A DNA stretch of 64,000 bases from [Leptolyngbya] sp. JSC-1 (GTDB lineage Bacteria; Cyanobacteriota; Cyanobacteriia; Elainellales; Elainellaceae). Made by a program: the position numbers and the translations under genes. The notes beneath the pieces are model-generated. The model saw nothing but the letters and a program-made list of their open reading frames with translations, was not told the DNA's origin and did not search any database. Positions 43,901 to 52,100 of this stretch are shown here, piece after piece; within the stretch, counting starts at the first letter, position 1; each line of letters opens with the position of its first letter. The DNA lies in assembly GCA_000733415.1 (NCBI GenBank), contig KL662191.1, positions 2,579,714-2,643,713 on the forward strand, written 5' to 3'.

Positions 43901-45980
43901 TCGCGTCGGGAGTCAGTTCCCGCTGCAACACTACATTTTGCAAATTGCGCTGCTTCCACTTCAATAACCGCTGCCAGCCCCGCACCAGCACATCATGGGC
44001 CGGTTCCACATAGGATTGGCCGTCGATATCGGTGCCGCTGACCAACAATCGGGCTGCTGCAAACTGTTGAATCACGGTTTGTACCCGCTTGTTTTCTGGC
44101 TCAGGATAGTCCAACTCTGAGGCTGGAACCTGCCGCCGCACCAACTCACTGCCAGCAGCCACCATGCGCAGCAGTACGTTTCGGATCGTCACTGCATAAG
44201 CTGAGTCTTGTTTCACCAGTTTGTTGTATTCCTGATCGGCTCGCTGAGTCAGGGCACGGCTGACGCCCCCCAAATCGTGGTAGTCCTGGTGGGTAATCGC
44301 CCGCGGCACAATTGCCCCCGTCTTGGCGGCTTCGGCATAGCGGTTGGCGAGCTTCAGGTACAGTTCGTGCAGCGTAAAGGACAGCAGCGGCAAGCCTCCC
44401 GGCATTTGGGCCACTTCGTCAATCAACTGATCGACGAGGCGATGCGGTTCAAAATATACCACCTTGGCACAGGCTGGCTTCTCGATTGCTTCTCGCAGTT
44501 CTTCTCGCGTCATCGCCGGCACCACAAACCGAGCCTCTTTCCAGTAGGGTTCGAGGGCGGTATCGCAGAACTGGGGTTCAAAATCAGACCGCAACGTCAG
44601 GACCAAATGGAACCGGTGCGGATGAGCCACAATCGCGTCTACCAATAGCTGCAAAAACTGCTGCTGGGCGTCTTTGTCTTCACAGAGCGTCACCATCTCC
44701 TCGAACTGGTCGATCACCACCAGCAGATGGGTATGGGGATTTTCGCTGAACCAAGTGGCTAACTGCTGCGCGGGCGTCAGATGGCTTGGTCCGGCGGCTC
44801 CCGGATGGGCAATCGCCGGTAAGTTGACCGATTCCAGCGCCAGATTGAGCGCCTTAAAGGGGGAATCCCCCGGGCGAAACGGTGGCAAAACCGCCCAGAT
44901 CGGCTGTCGTTCTGCCTGACGCAGATAGGGCAACAGACCCGCCTTCACCAAACTGGACTTACCCGACCCCGACGCCCCCAAAACCACGGTGAGAGAATGT
45001 TGCGCCACCATTTCGTAGAGTTTCTGGGTGAGGGCGGTGCGGCCAAAGAACAGATGGCTATGCTGCTCGTCAAAGGCTTCTAGGCCGCGGTAGGGATTTT
45101 TGGAGCCGTCTAAGGGGGGAGCGGGCGGCAGATTTAACTCGTGACCTGGGGTGAGGAAAATATATTCGCCTTTGTCGTGCTTTTTCAGGCACCAGATACC
45201 GGGCGTTTGCCGTCCGTTCTGCTGATTTGTGGCTCCTTCAACCCGGTCGCGCAGATACAGATATAGCTCAGTGGCCGTCATCACGCCATCGCCAGCCGGT
45301 TTGTCAGCCTGGGCGGGTGGATAGGCATCGGCCATGCCTGCTAGGGCATCGAGCAGAGCAACAGCAAAGGGAGAGTGCTGGGTGCGCTGGGCATCGGTGC
45401 CGCGATCATCTTTGAGCTGGAGCGAATCCCAGGCCGCTTGATCGTGAGAGGCAGAGGTAATCACTTGCCAAGCCGGGTCTTGAATAAAGCAGTCGTAGCG
45501 TTCTTTGTGGATTACCTCTCCTACCGGAAACAGCTTGCGCGTACTGGACCAGTGAAAGGCTCCGGCAAAGCAACAGTCCAAAATCACCAGGCAATGCCGA
45601 CAGGGCAGTTCGCTCAAGGCGGCGGCCACTTTCTGCATCGGTAAATAGCTGGTGGAATCTCCTAGCTTGGCATCCTGCGGAATGAGATAGCCCTGGGGAC
45701 CGTCATCATCTTTGTTAAGGGCAATCCCATGTCCGGCAAAATAGAACAGCAGTCGGTCGTCTTCGCTGAGCAGCTGGGGCAGCTTGGCTTGCAGCAATTC
45801 AACCAGATTCGCCTGGGTGGCTTGCTCGTCGAGCAGCAGCGTTGTCGTGTACTGATGCTCAGTTTCTAGCGCGTGAGCAATGGCTTTGGCATCGTTGACG
45901 GCAGTTTGCAGCGGGCTGATGCCATTTTGGTAGCTGCTAATACCAATTACCACCGCGTAACTAGTTTGAAACGAGGGCAT
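40992..45980 (-). CDS. Caspase-nSTAND-WD40-TPR protein
   Basis: This 1662-residue multidomain protein begins with a caspase-type domain (1-265; His84 in FAGHGIA, Cys137 in ILDCCFAGA). An nSTAND-type P-loop NTPase follows (about 295-740; NPYRGLEAFDEQHSHLFFGR, Walker A GASGSGKSS at 335-343, Walker B LLVVIDQFEE). One membrane-spanning helix comes next (WITGIGVIAGMALFSFYAS). Fourteen WD40-like repeats come after it, enough for two seven-bladed propellers (YSPDGQYLATAS.DGT.VWEV type), then TPR-like helices. The start at 45980 is chosen over 46001 because GGAG lies six bases before it. STAND proteins act as ATP switches that oligomerise when the repeat domain senses a ligand; here the output would be the caspase. 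It is upstream of the hydrolase and second caspase genes on the same strand, separated by a 666-bp gap. Confidence 0.92.
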   Translation of the reverse strand: MPSFQTSYAVVIGISSYQNGISPLQTAVNDAKAIAHALETEHQYTTTLLLDEQATQANLVELLQAKLPQLLSEDDRLLFYFAGHGIALNKDDDGPQGYLIPQDAKLGDSTSYLPMQKVAAALSELPCRHCLVILDCCFAGAFHWSSTRKLFPVGEVIHKERYDCFIQDPAWQVITSASHDQAAWDSLQLKDDRGTDAQRTQHSPFAVALLDALAGMADAYPPAQADKPAGDGVMTATELYLYLRDRVEGATNQQNGRQTPGIWCLKKHDKGEYIFLTPGHELNLPPAPPLDGSKNPYRGLEAFDEQHSHLFFGRTALTQKLYEMVAQHSLTVVLGASGSGKSSLVKAGLLPYLRQAERQPIWAVLPPFRPGDSPFKALNLALESVNLPAIAHPGAAGPSHLTPAQQLATWFSENPHTHLLVVIDQFEEMVTLCEDKDAQQQFLQLLVDAIVAHPHRFHLVLTLRSDFEPQFCDTALEPYWKEARFVVPAMTREELREAIEKPACAKVVYFEPHRLVDQLIDEVAQMPGGLPLLSFTLHELYLKLANRYAEAAKTGAIVPRAITHQDYHDLGGVSRALTQRADQEYNKLVKQDSAYAVTIRNVLLRMVAAGSELVRRQVPASELDYPEPENKRVQTVIQQFAAARLLVSGTDIDGQSYVEPAHDVLVRGWQRLLKWKQRNLQNVVLQRELTPDATRWAAERHKKESVGLLWNGDPRLPLVEAIRNSQTGNWLNAIETEFIDRSLQRQCRNRRVRWITGIGVIAGMALFSFYASYQQRIAQDQSRKSIARELAAQSEAIRESNEPLTTSVLVAMESLHSAILTEGTTALLNSLSSLAYREPNSLDLGNVERAILSANGRYVATSVKSSKQQIQIKEISNGREIAKLNTEGDITAVASSPNQRLIVAGSGIVQIWDLNTQQVIARIKVEKPVNLLALSPDGKWLATADKEAKTAQLWQVNSKTAVAQIEHGANLNSIVFSPDSQSLATAGGPTARLWSISRNKNATEEVTVTVTPSAMFNYEVVDTALDITYSPDGSKLATASREGVQVWEIESKRRIAHLNQDQAVSRVVFSPNGEFVATAGFGDENDMVQIWEIANSKELSRLSHGAGVWDLAYSAGGDALTTTSRDGKTQTWRLGSQLEVTRLEHQSGVTDLAYSRDGKFIVTAGGETARVWEVSSAHSVVEINSKAPVLGTAFSPNGASVAVANFSNQIKTAQIWQISGEQEVARAQKTTVIDYKAGFFRVAYSPDGQYLATASGDGTAHVWEVSTGEQVTQMHHKKPVRAVAYSPDGQYLATAGDDGTVRVWEVKSGQSIAVVNHKKPVTAVAFSPDGQFIATASRDRTARIWNVSTNREVMKLSHRKMVVAIAYSNNGQFIATASGQTAQVWDAKSGQQVALMYHKRAVSAVAFSPDDQSLATASRDGIARIWRVANLREIACQRLDRNLTAEEWEQYVGRPLTDYRKTCPERPVHPSLIATAKALAEAGDLKAAVPIFQRIQALEPDTDLNPDTPRHDQNIRAVAELLSVPAKVEQAERLVQSGEVRQAITVLKQAMRLNPTAAIFADAQTWNRFCWFGSLANQAALVMVACEKAVALAPKDGTVLTSRGLARALSGNPTGAIEDFQASLGSIQDDDAKAQRRQWVEQLRAGENPFPETELAKLRQTN

Positions 45981-46181
45981 GACGTTCTCCAACAGGGGCA
46001 AGGGCTGGGGGCTGGGTTAGGAGGAACTACAGCGATAGTTTCAGGAATCCCAAAAACTGCGGTGGAATTAAAATCGAATTTGTCAAATTTAAAGAATTTA
46101 CAGGCAAGTTTGCGTTGAATTCCGGTCAATCTGGTTTGGGAGACGTTGTAACACTCATTCAGTACTACGTTTCGGCATATT

Positions 46182-46359
46182 ACGTTCACCCGATTGCCCG
46201 CACCATAATTCCGCATAGATTCCGTCAAGGATGATTAGTTCTGAGTGGGTGCCCTGCTCAACAATCTGAGCTTAATCCATCACATAAACACAATCAACTG
46301 TGGCGAATCGTGGATAGCCGGTGGGCGATTGCAATCGTGGTTCGATTTTGGGTAATCAC
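46182..46359 (-). pseudogene. C-terminal fragment of an ABC exporter ATPase
   Basis: Reading the minus strand gives VTQNRTTIAIAHRLSTIRH, the H-loop region of an exporter ATPase. After one frame change it continues DCVYVMD, a stop, AQIVEQGTHSELI, and then DGIYAELWCGQSGE, matching the usual C-terminus of such proteins. No start, Walker A or membrane part is present. It is a decayed remnant in the gap 45981-46577, which shows no intact gene. Confidence 0.75.
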
Positions 46360-46577
46360 CTGGAGGGATTTGGTACAAAAATCCCACTGCTGCCTGACAG
46401 TGCTTTCGTTCACCCCAGCGCAATTCTGATCAGTCTACTGCTGCCAATTTGTGCTACAAACCAAGGAGACTCGCTTGCTCCATCGCTACATCTGTTCCAC
46501 AGCATGGCAAAATCAACCAAGTCCGAAAAAGTTTCTGAGGCAATATTTGCCAGAGCAAGTAGACGATTGGTATAACT

Positions 46578-47780
46578 ATGGCCACCCAACCCCTCGCAAC
46601 CGACAGCAACCCCGCACTCTGCCAGCTCATCGCCCAACAGATCGCCGCCAGCCCTGAGCAGCGCATCACCTTTGCTGAATTTATGGAGTTAGCGCTCTAC
46701 CAGCCGCAGTATGGCTATTACGCCACCAATCGCGGCCAAGCAGGTATTCAGCGCGACTTTTTTACCTCGCCTCACCTCGGCTCCGACTTTGGTGAACTGC
46801 TGGCCGAGCAATTTGCTGACCTGTGGCACCAGCTTGACTGCCCGAATCCCTTTATTTTGGTCGAAATGGGAGCCGGACAGGGGTTGCTGGTTCAGGATAT
46901 CGTCCGCTATTTACATCGCCATCAGTTTGAATGCTTTGCGGCTCTGGAATATTGGATGATTGAGAAATCGCCGGCTTTGATTGCGGCCCAGCAGCAGCGG
47001 TTGCGGTCTTTGACCGACTCTTGGGGTAAACTGGTTTGGCATAGCTGGGAGGAGATTCCGTCGAATTCGATTGTTGGCTGCTGTTTCTCGAATGAGTTAG
47101 TCGATGCCTTGCCGGTGCATTTAGTTGAAGTGACTGAAGGGAACCTGCAAGAAGTCTATGTGGCGCTGAATTCCGAAAATCAAATCCGAGAAGTAATTGC
47201 GCCCCTCTCCACTCGGCGAATCGAGGAGTATTTCAAGCTAATTGATATCGACTTACTCTCTGACCGCTATCCCCAACCCTATCGCACTGAGGTGAATTTG
47301 GCGGCACTGGACTGGCTCAGCACCGTTGCCGATCGCCTACAGCGCGGCTACCTGCTGACCATCGACTATGGCTACCCGGCGCATCGTTACTATAGCCCCA
47401 CTCGCGATCAGGGCACGCTGCAATGCTACACCCAGCACGCGCACCACAACGATCCCTATATCGCCATCGGTCAGCAGGACATCACGGCGCATGTCAACTT
47501 CACAGCACTAGAACGGCAGGGTGAACAGTGCGGTTTACAAACAATTGGCTTTACACAGCAAGGGTTATTCCTGATGGCGCTGGGGTTAGGCGAACGGCTG
47601 AATGCCCTCTCGAATCCAACTCCTGACCAAACGGTGCAAGAGATCCTGAAGCGGCGGGAAACCCTCCATGCCCTGATCGATCCCACCGGACTGGGTAATT
47701 TTGGAGTATTAGTGCAAGCTAAGGGAGTTGATGCAAGCCGGTCGCTAAAAGGACTGACGGTGCCGCCGCTATTTAGCTGA
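46578..47780 (+). CDS. MidA/NDUFAF7-type SAM-dependent methyltransferase
   Basis: This 400-residue enzyme of the COG1565 family (the mitochondrial relative methylates an arginine of complex I). Visible features are the family opening ITFAEFMELALYQPQYGYYA, FFTSPHLGSDFGELLAEQ, the SAM-binding VEMGAGQGLLVQDIVRYL, CCFSNELVDALPVHLV, and YLLTIDYGYPAHRYY. By analogy it may methylate a protein of the NDH-1 complex, but bacterial substrates are not proven. It is convergent with urtE with a seven-base gap between stop codons. Confidence 0.88.
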   Translation: MATQPLATDSNPALCQLIAQQIAASPEQRITFAEFMELALYQPQYGYYATNRGQAGIQRDFFTSPHLGSDFGELLAEQFADLWHQLDCPNPFILVEMGAGQGLLVQDIVRYLHRHQFECFAALEYWMIEKSPALIAAQQQRLRSLTDSWGKLVWHSWEEIPSNSIVGCCFSNELVDALPVHLVEVTEGNLQEVYVALNSENQIREVIAPLSTRRIEEYFKLIDIDLLSDRYPQPYRTEVNLAALDWLSTVADRLQRGYLLTIDYGYPAHRYYSPTRDQGTLQCYTQHAHHNDPYIAIGQQDITAHVNFTALERQGEQCGLQTIGFTQQGLFLMALGLGERLNALSNPTPDQTVQEILKRRETLHALIDPTGLGNFGVLVQAKGVDASRSLKGLTVPPLFS

Positions 47781-47787
47781 TGGAAAA

Positions 47788-48540
47788 TCAAACCGCTAAG
47801 AAGCGTTGGATTACTTCCTTGCTGAGTTCGCTGGTGGGGCCGGATGCAACGATGCCACCCTTTTGCATGGCGTAGTAACGATCGGCTTGGCGAACAAAGT
47901 GCAAGTGTTGTTCCACCAAAAGCACCGAAATGCCGGTGGTGGCTACGATGCGTCGTACCGCCGATTCAATATCGAGAATAATCGAGGGCTGAATGCCTTC
48001 GGTGGGTTCGTCGAGGACCAGAAGCTGCGGTTGGCCCATGATGGCACGAGCAATCGCGAGCTGCTGCTGTTGTCCACCGCTAAGGTCGCCGCCCATCCGC
48101 CACAGCATGTCCTTTAGTACCGGGAATAGCTCAAAAATCTCTTCGGGAATCGCCTGGGTATTGCGAGGTCGTTCGGCTCTGGCTTCGTAGCCCAGCAGCA
48201 GGTTTTCTTTCACAGTCAGACGGGGAATCACTTCTCGCCCCTGAGGCACATAGCCAATGCCCAAGCGCGCCCGCTGATCGGGAGTTTTGCCAAGAATTGA
48301 CCGCCCAGAGAAAACGATATTGCCGCTGCGGGGCTTCAGCAGACCCATGATCGTTTTTAGCAGCGTGGTTTTGCCGACGCCGTTCCGTCCGATTAAACAA
48401 ACCATCTCGCCTTTGGGAACGCTCAAGTCTACATTGCGGAGAATATGGCTCTCACCGTAATAGACATTCAGATCAGAAACTTGCAGCATCAACGGTGTTG
48501 CAGCGGCAGCAGGATCGAGCGTGGTAGCAGTTTGAACCAT
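47788..48540 (-). CDS. urtE: Urea ABC transporter ATP-binding protein UrtE
   Basis: One of the two ATPases of the urea importer, about 250 residues, like LivF. Motifs are Walker A GRNGVGKTTLLK, LSGGQQQQLAIARAIMGQPQ, Walker B LLVLDEPTEGIQP and the switch histidine in LLVEQHLHFV. The start at 48540 (MVQTATTLDP) is preferred; a longer frame to 48678 would run into urtD, and an internal MLQVSDLNVYYGES at 48489 is the most conserved beginning. A 10-bp duplication (CAATAGAGAA) lies just upstream at 48549-48568. It is the last gene of the urt operon. Confidence 0.94.
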   Translation of the reverse strand: MVQTATTLDPAAAATPLMLQVSDLNVYYGESHILRNVDLSVPKGEMVCLIGRNGVGKTTLLKTIMGLLKPRSGNIVFSGRSILGKTPDQRARLGIGYVPQGREVIPRLTVKENLLLGYEARAERPRNTQAIPEEIFELFPVLKDMLWRMGGDLSGGQQQQLAIARAIMGQPQLLVLDEPTEGIQPSIILDIESAVRRIVATTGISVLLVEQHLHFVRQADRYYAMQKGGIVASGPTSELSKEVIQRFLAV

Positions 48541-48598
48541 GAGTAGGGCAATAGAGAACAATAGAGAAATGCAAAAGAGATGATAAACAGAATAGTAG

Positions 48599-49480
48599 CT
48601 AATACACCTGATCCGGTTCCCCAATTTCTTGGAGGGCAGCGGATGATAGATCGGTATGGATCTGATCCGGCTCCCCAATTCCTTGCAGAGCGGCAGATGT
48701 TAAATCAGCGGGGATACTTTCAGGCGCGTCGTGATCGATCTCCTGACCGAGGTATACCTCAATCACGCGCGGATTCGTTTGAACGACATCAAAGGGACCT
48801 TCGCAGAGCACCGAACCCTGGTGCAGCACCGTTACCGTTCCCTGGGCAATCTGACGCACAAACTCCATATCATGTTCGATCACAATAATCGAATGGCTCT
48901 CAGCTAGCGAAACCAACAGTTCACCCGTGCGTTCAGTTTCTTCGTCGGTGAGGCCCGCGACGGGTTCATCCACCAGCAGCAGGTCGGGGGATTGCGCCAC
49001 CAGCATGCCGATTTCTAACCACTGCTTTTCGCCATGTGAGAGCAGATTGGCTTTCATATCAGCTTTGTGGGACAGGCCAATCGTCTCCAGCAGACCCGAA
49101 ACCGTGCGGCGTTCAGCGGTGGGTGTCTTTTTGAACAGCGTCGTAAACACAGTCTTGACCCGATTACAGGCCAATTCCAAATTCTCGCGGGGAGACAGGT
49201 TGAGATAGACCCTAGGCGTCTGGAACTTGCGGCCAATTCCCATGCGGGCAATCTGGTCTTCCGAATAGGGCCGCAGATTTTTGCCCTTGAAAAAGACCTG
49301 CCCTTCGGTGGGTTTGGTTTTGCCGGTGATGATATCGAGGAACGTAGTTTTACCGGCTCCGTTGGGGCCAATGATGACGCGCAGTTCACCGGTATTGAGG
49401 CTGAAGTTGAGGTTGTTGAGTGCTTTGAAACCATCAAAGCTAACGGTTAGGTCCTTAATCTCCAAGATTTTTTCGTTCAT
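48599..49480 (-). CDS. urtD: Urea ABC transporter ATP-binding protein UrtD
   Basis: The second ATPase, like LivG, 293 residues. Motifs are Walker A GPNGAGKTTFLDIITG, signature LLSHGEKQWLEIGMLVAQ, Walker B LLLVDEPVAGLTDEE and VIEHDMEFVRQ. The start at 49480 (MNEKILEI) overlaps the end of urtC by 26 bases, a sign of translational coupling; GAGG lies upstream. The C-terminus is extended by a 54-bp tandem duplication: 18 residues ending IGEPDQIHT are repeated as an end of IGEPDQVY. The repeat is outside the ATPase core and probably has little effect on it. Confidence 0.94.
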   Translation of the reverse strand: MNEKILEIKDLTVSFDGFKALNNLNFSLNTGELRVIIGPNGAGKTTFLDIITGKTKPTEGQVFFKGKNLRPYSEDQIARMGIGRKFQTPRVYLNLSPRENLELACNRVKTVFTTLFKKTPTAERRTVSGLLETIGLSHKADMKANLLSHGEKQWLEIGMLVAQSPDLLLVDEPVAGLTDEETERTGELLVSLAESHSIIVIEHDMEFVRQIAQGTVTVLHQGSVLCEGPFDVVQTNPRVIEVYLGQEIDHDAPESIPADLTSAALQGIGEPDQIHTDLSSAALQEIGEPDQVY

Positions 49481-50627
49481 AGTCAACCTCAGGGTCTTCC
49501 TCCAAACTGGGATAGGTGGCGATTTGCTTCCGGCCTGTCAAACGTCGTACTAGATTTTTGCCCTCGGTGCGCAGCCAGCCGATGATGCCGTCGGGTAAAA
49601 ACATCACTACGAGCAAGAATAGGCCGCCTTGGAAAAACAGCCAGATATCGGGAAACTTCTCACTCAGCAAGCTCTTGGCGAAATTCACCACCAGCGTCCC
49701 CAGGATGGCTCCCACCAAGGTGGCCCGACCTCCGACGGCTACCCAGATCACCATCTCGATTGAGAAGGCAATATTCATCGAGTTGGGCGAGACGATGCCG
49801 GTTTGCAGCGTAAACAAGGCACCCGATAGGCCCGCCAAGGCCCCCGAAATCGCGAATACTAAAACTTTGAAGCCAGTAGGATTGTAGCCGGTAAATCTGA
49901 CCCGACTCTCATCGTCCCGAATCGCCATCAGCAGCCGCCCAAATCGACCGCTTGTCAACCAGCGGCAAAGGGCATAGGCCAATATCAGAAAAATAATTGT
50001 TAGCACATAGAACCCATACTGAGTAGCAGGCGCATTCACCTTTACGCCGAACAGCGTTTGGAAATCTGTCAGGCCGTTGGTGCCGTTAAACAGCTTTTGT
50101 TGACCGTTGAAGAAGTTGAAAAAGATAATCGTGGCCGCTTGCGTCAGGATGGAAAAATAAACGCCGCGGATCCGGTTGCGGAAAATCACATAGCCCAACA
50201 AGCCAGCCAGAATCCCCGGAATCAGCACCACCGCCAAGGCCGCAAATGGAAACGAGTAAAACGGCTGCCAGAACCAGGGCAACTCGGTGACGCCGTACAG
50301 ACTCATAAACTCCGGCAACTGACTGCTGGCTGTGGGTGGAATTTGCAGCTTCAGGTGCATGGCGAGGGCGTAGCCACCCAAGGTAAAGAAAATCCCGTGT
50401 CCCAGGCTCAGCAGCCCTGTAAAGCCCCAGATCAAGTCAATCCCCAGCGCCACAATTGATAAGGCCAAGAACCGTCCCATCAAGTTGAGGCGAAAACCGG
50501 ATAGCAGCAAGGGCACAACTAAGATAAAAACCAAAGCGATTGCCAAAACAATGGCTGCCTCGATTAAGAGCGCTCGACGCCTAGAACTAGCTATACCACT
50601 TCGTTCAACGGCTACATCAACTGCCAT
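49455..50627 (-). CDS. urtC: Urea ABC transporter permease UrtC
   Basis: This 390-residue inner-membrane permease is LivM-like, with about ten hydrophobic helices. Recognisable pieces are WGFTGLLSLGHGIFFTLGGYALAMHL, FNGTNGLTDF and GQNYIVN-like loops in the partner; here YNPTGFKVLVFAISGALAGLSGALF and VGGRATLVGAILGTLVVNFAKS are the typical LivM segments. It lies between urtB (37 bases) and urtD (overlap) in one operon. With UrtB it forms the channel for urea. Confidence 0.95.
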   Translation of the reverse strand: MAVDVAVERSGIASSRRRALLIEAAIVLAIALVFILVVPLLLSGFRLNLMGRFLALSIVALGIDLIWGFTGLLSLGHGIFFTLGGYALAMHLKLQIPPTASSQLPEFMSLYGVTELPWFWQPFYSFPFAALAVVLIPGILAGLLGYVIFRNRIRGVYFSILTQAATIIFFNFFNGQQKLFNGTNGLTDFQTLFGVKVNAPATQYGFYVLTIIFLILAYALCRWLTSGRFGRLLMAIRDDESRVRFTGYNPTGFKVLVFAISGALAGLSGALFTLQTGIVSPNSMNIAFSIEMVIWVAVGGRATLVGAILGTLVVNFAKSLLSEKFPDIWLFFQGGLFLLVVMFLPDGIIGWLRTEGKNLVRRLTGRKQIATYPSLEEDPEVDYERKNLGD

Positions 50628-50664
50628 GTCATCTCATCCCACAACTCAGCGCGCAAAACTAAAC

Positions 50665-51825
50665 TTAAGCGTCCACCGCTCGTCCTTTCTGTGGGAATAG
50701 CCCCGCAGGTCGGAACTGAAGAAAAACCACAATCAGGAAGAACACCATTACCTTGGCCATACTGGTGGTGGCAAAGAAGGTAAAGAAGTTGGCCAGGGGA
50801 GGAATCGGCGCAAACAGTAACGCCAGAATTCCGGTTCCAATGATGTAGTCTGTAATTCCAATGGCTAGCGCTCCGACGATTGTGCCTACCAACTTACCGA
50901 CACCGCCGACGACTACAACCATGAAGGTGTTCACAATGTAGTTCTGCCCCGTATTCGGACCGACCGATCCCAGCAAGCTCACCGCACAGCCCGCAATCCC
51001 AGCTAGCCCAGATCCCAAAGCAAAGGTTAGAGCATCCACCTTCTTCGTCGGAATCCCCAAACAGGCGCTCATATTGCGATTCTGCGTCACCGAGCGAATC
51101 CGTAAGCCCCAAGGTGTTTTGTTGAGGAACCAGTAGATACCTAAAACACACAACACCGTTAACACCATGATGAACATGCGCGTGTAGGGCAACTGGTAAT
51201 TACCAAGCGGCAATCCGCCTAGCAGCCATTTTGGTGCCGTCACATCGACGTTTTGCGCACCGAACCAGGGCTTTGTCACTGCTAGCCCATAGGCATTGCT
51301 CAAGATTGACCCTATGACAAGCGAGATTGCAACCGACAGCGGCAGTAGAATGGCAATTCCCCAGTTGCGAATTCGCTCAAAGTCAAGCCGGCGTTGCAGC
51401 AACCACAGGCCACCGAAAAACAGCAAACAAAAGAGCACCAGCCCAATAATCATCACCCAATTGACGCTGCGAACGAACTGCTGCAAGATCAGGCTGACGC
51501 CCCAGGTCGCCAATAGGGTTTCTAGCGGTCGCCCGTAGAGGTAGCGAATCACCCCTCGTTCGAGCGCCAGCCCAACCAGAGCCGCCACAATAAAGGCCGC
51601 AATCACCGCGAAGAAGATATAGAACTGTAACCAGGGATCGCCCAGCTTCTTAAAGCCGTTTTGCACCACAAAGGTGGTGTAGGCTCCCAGCATCATCAGT
51701 TCGCCGTGGGCCATATTGATCACGCCCATCAAGCCGAACACGATCGCTAATCCCAAAGCTGCGAGTAGCAAAACCGAGCCGACGCTCAGTCCGTTGAAAA
51801 TTCCGTCGAGAAGTCCAGTGAACAA
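50665..51825 (-). CDS. urtB: Urea ABC transporter permease UrtB
   Basis: This 386-residue LivH-like inner-membrane permease has about eight to ten helices. Typical segments are LAALGLAIVFGLMGVINMAHGELMMLGAY, YGRPLETLLATWGVSLILQQ, GLRIRSVTQNRNMSACLGI and FALGSGLAGIAGC. It forms the urea channel together with UrtC. It is 275 bases downstream of urtA, the only large gap of the operon, which holds an 18-bp-arm inverted repeat (51902-51975). Confidence 0.96.
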   Translation of the reverse strand: MFTGLLDGIFNGLSVGSVLLLAALGLAIVFGLMGVINMAHGELMMLGAYTTFVVQNGFKKLGDPWLQFYIFFAVIAAFIVAALVGLALERGVIRYLYGRPLETLLATWGVSLILQQFVRSVNWVMIIGLVLFCLLFFGGLWLLQRRLDFERIRNWGIAILLPLSVAISLVIGSILSNAYGLAVTKPWFGAQNVDVTAPKWLLGGLPLGNYQLPYTRMFIMVLTVLCVLGIYWFLNKTPWGLRIRSVTQNRNMSACLGIPTKKVDALTFALGSGLAGIAGCAVSLLGSVGPNTGQNYIVNTFMVVVVGGVGKLVGTIVGALAIGITDYIIGTGILALLFAPIPPLANFFTFFATTSMAKVMVFFLIVVFLQFRPAGLFPQKGRAVDA

Positions 51826-51901
51826 GGGGGCGCTCCTTACAGGTGGCGAGGGCCGCTACCACAGAGATACCGGCGCTCTCAATACTCTGTGTTAATAATC
51901 G

Positions 51902-51975
51902 CTACGGTGTACACACAAGCCCTTGCCGCCCAAGGACCAGAACACTGACAGAATCAACTTGTGTGCACACCGTAG
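51902..51975. repeat. Inverted repeat between urtA and urtB
   Basis: CTACGGTGTACACACAAG (51902-51919) and CTTGTGTGCACACCGTAG (51958-51975) are inverted copies with one mismatch, separated by 38 bases. In the transcript this would form a strong 18-bp stem. It lies between the high-expression binding-protein gene and the permease genes, where it could protect the urtA message or reduce read-through. It could also simply be a REP-like element. Confidence 0.85.
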
Positions 51976-52100
51976 GTTAATACTCGTTACTAATGAATTG
52001 AGGCTTATTCTAGGAGAGGCAAAGCGATTCAAAGCGTGCTCTAAATTACTGTTTCACACTTTTGCCTTGCCTCGGTTGTTAACCTTAAAAGGCTGTCAGT

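Noticed and set aside
48541..48678. 46-residue upstream extension of urtE
   Set aside because: It overlaps the end of urtD and encodes an unlikely Tyr/Cys/Ser-rich sequence.
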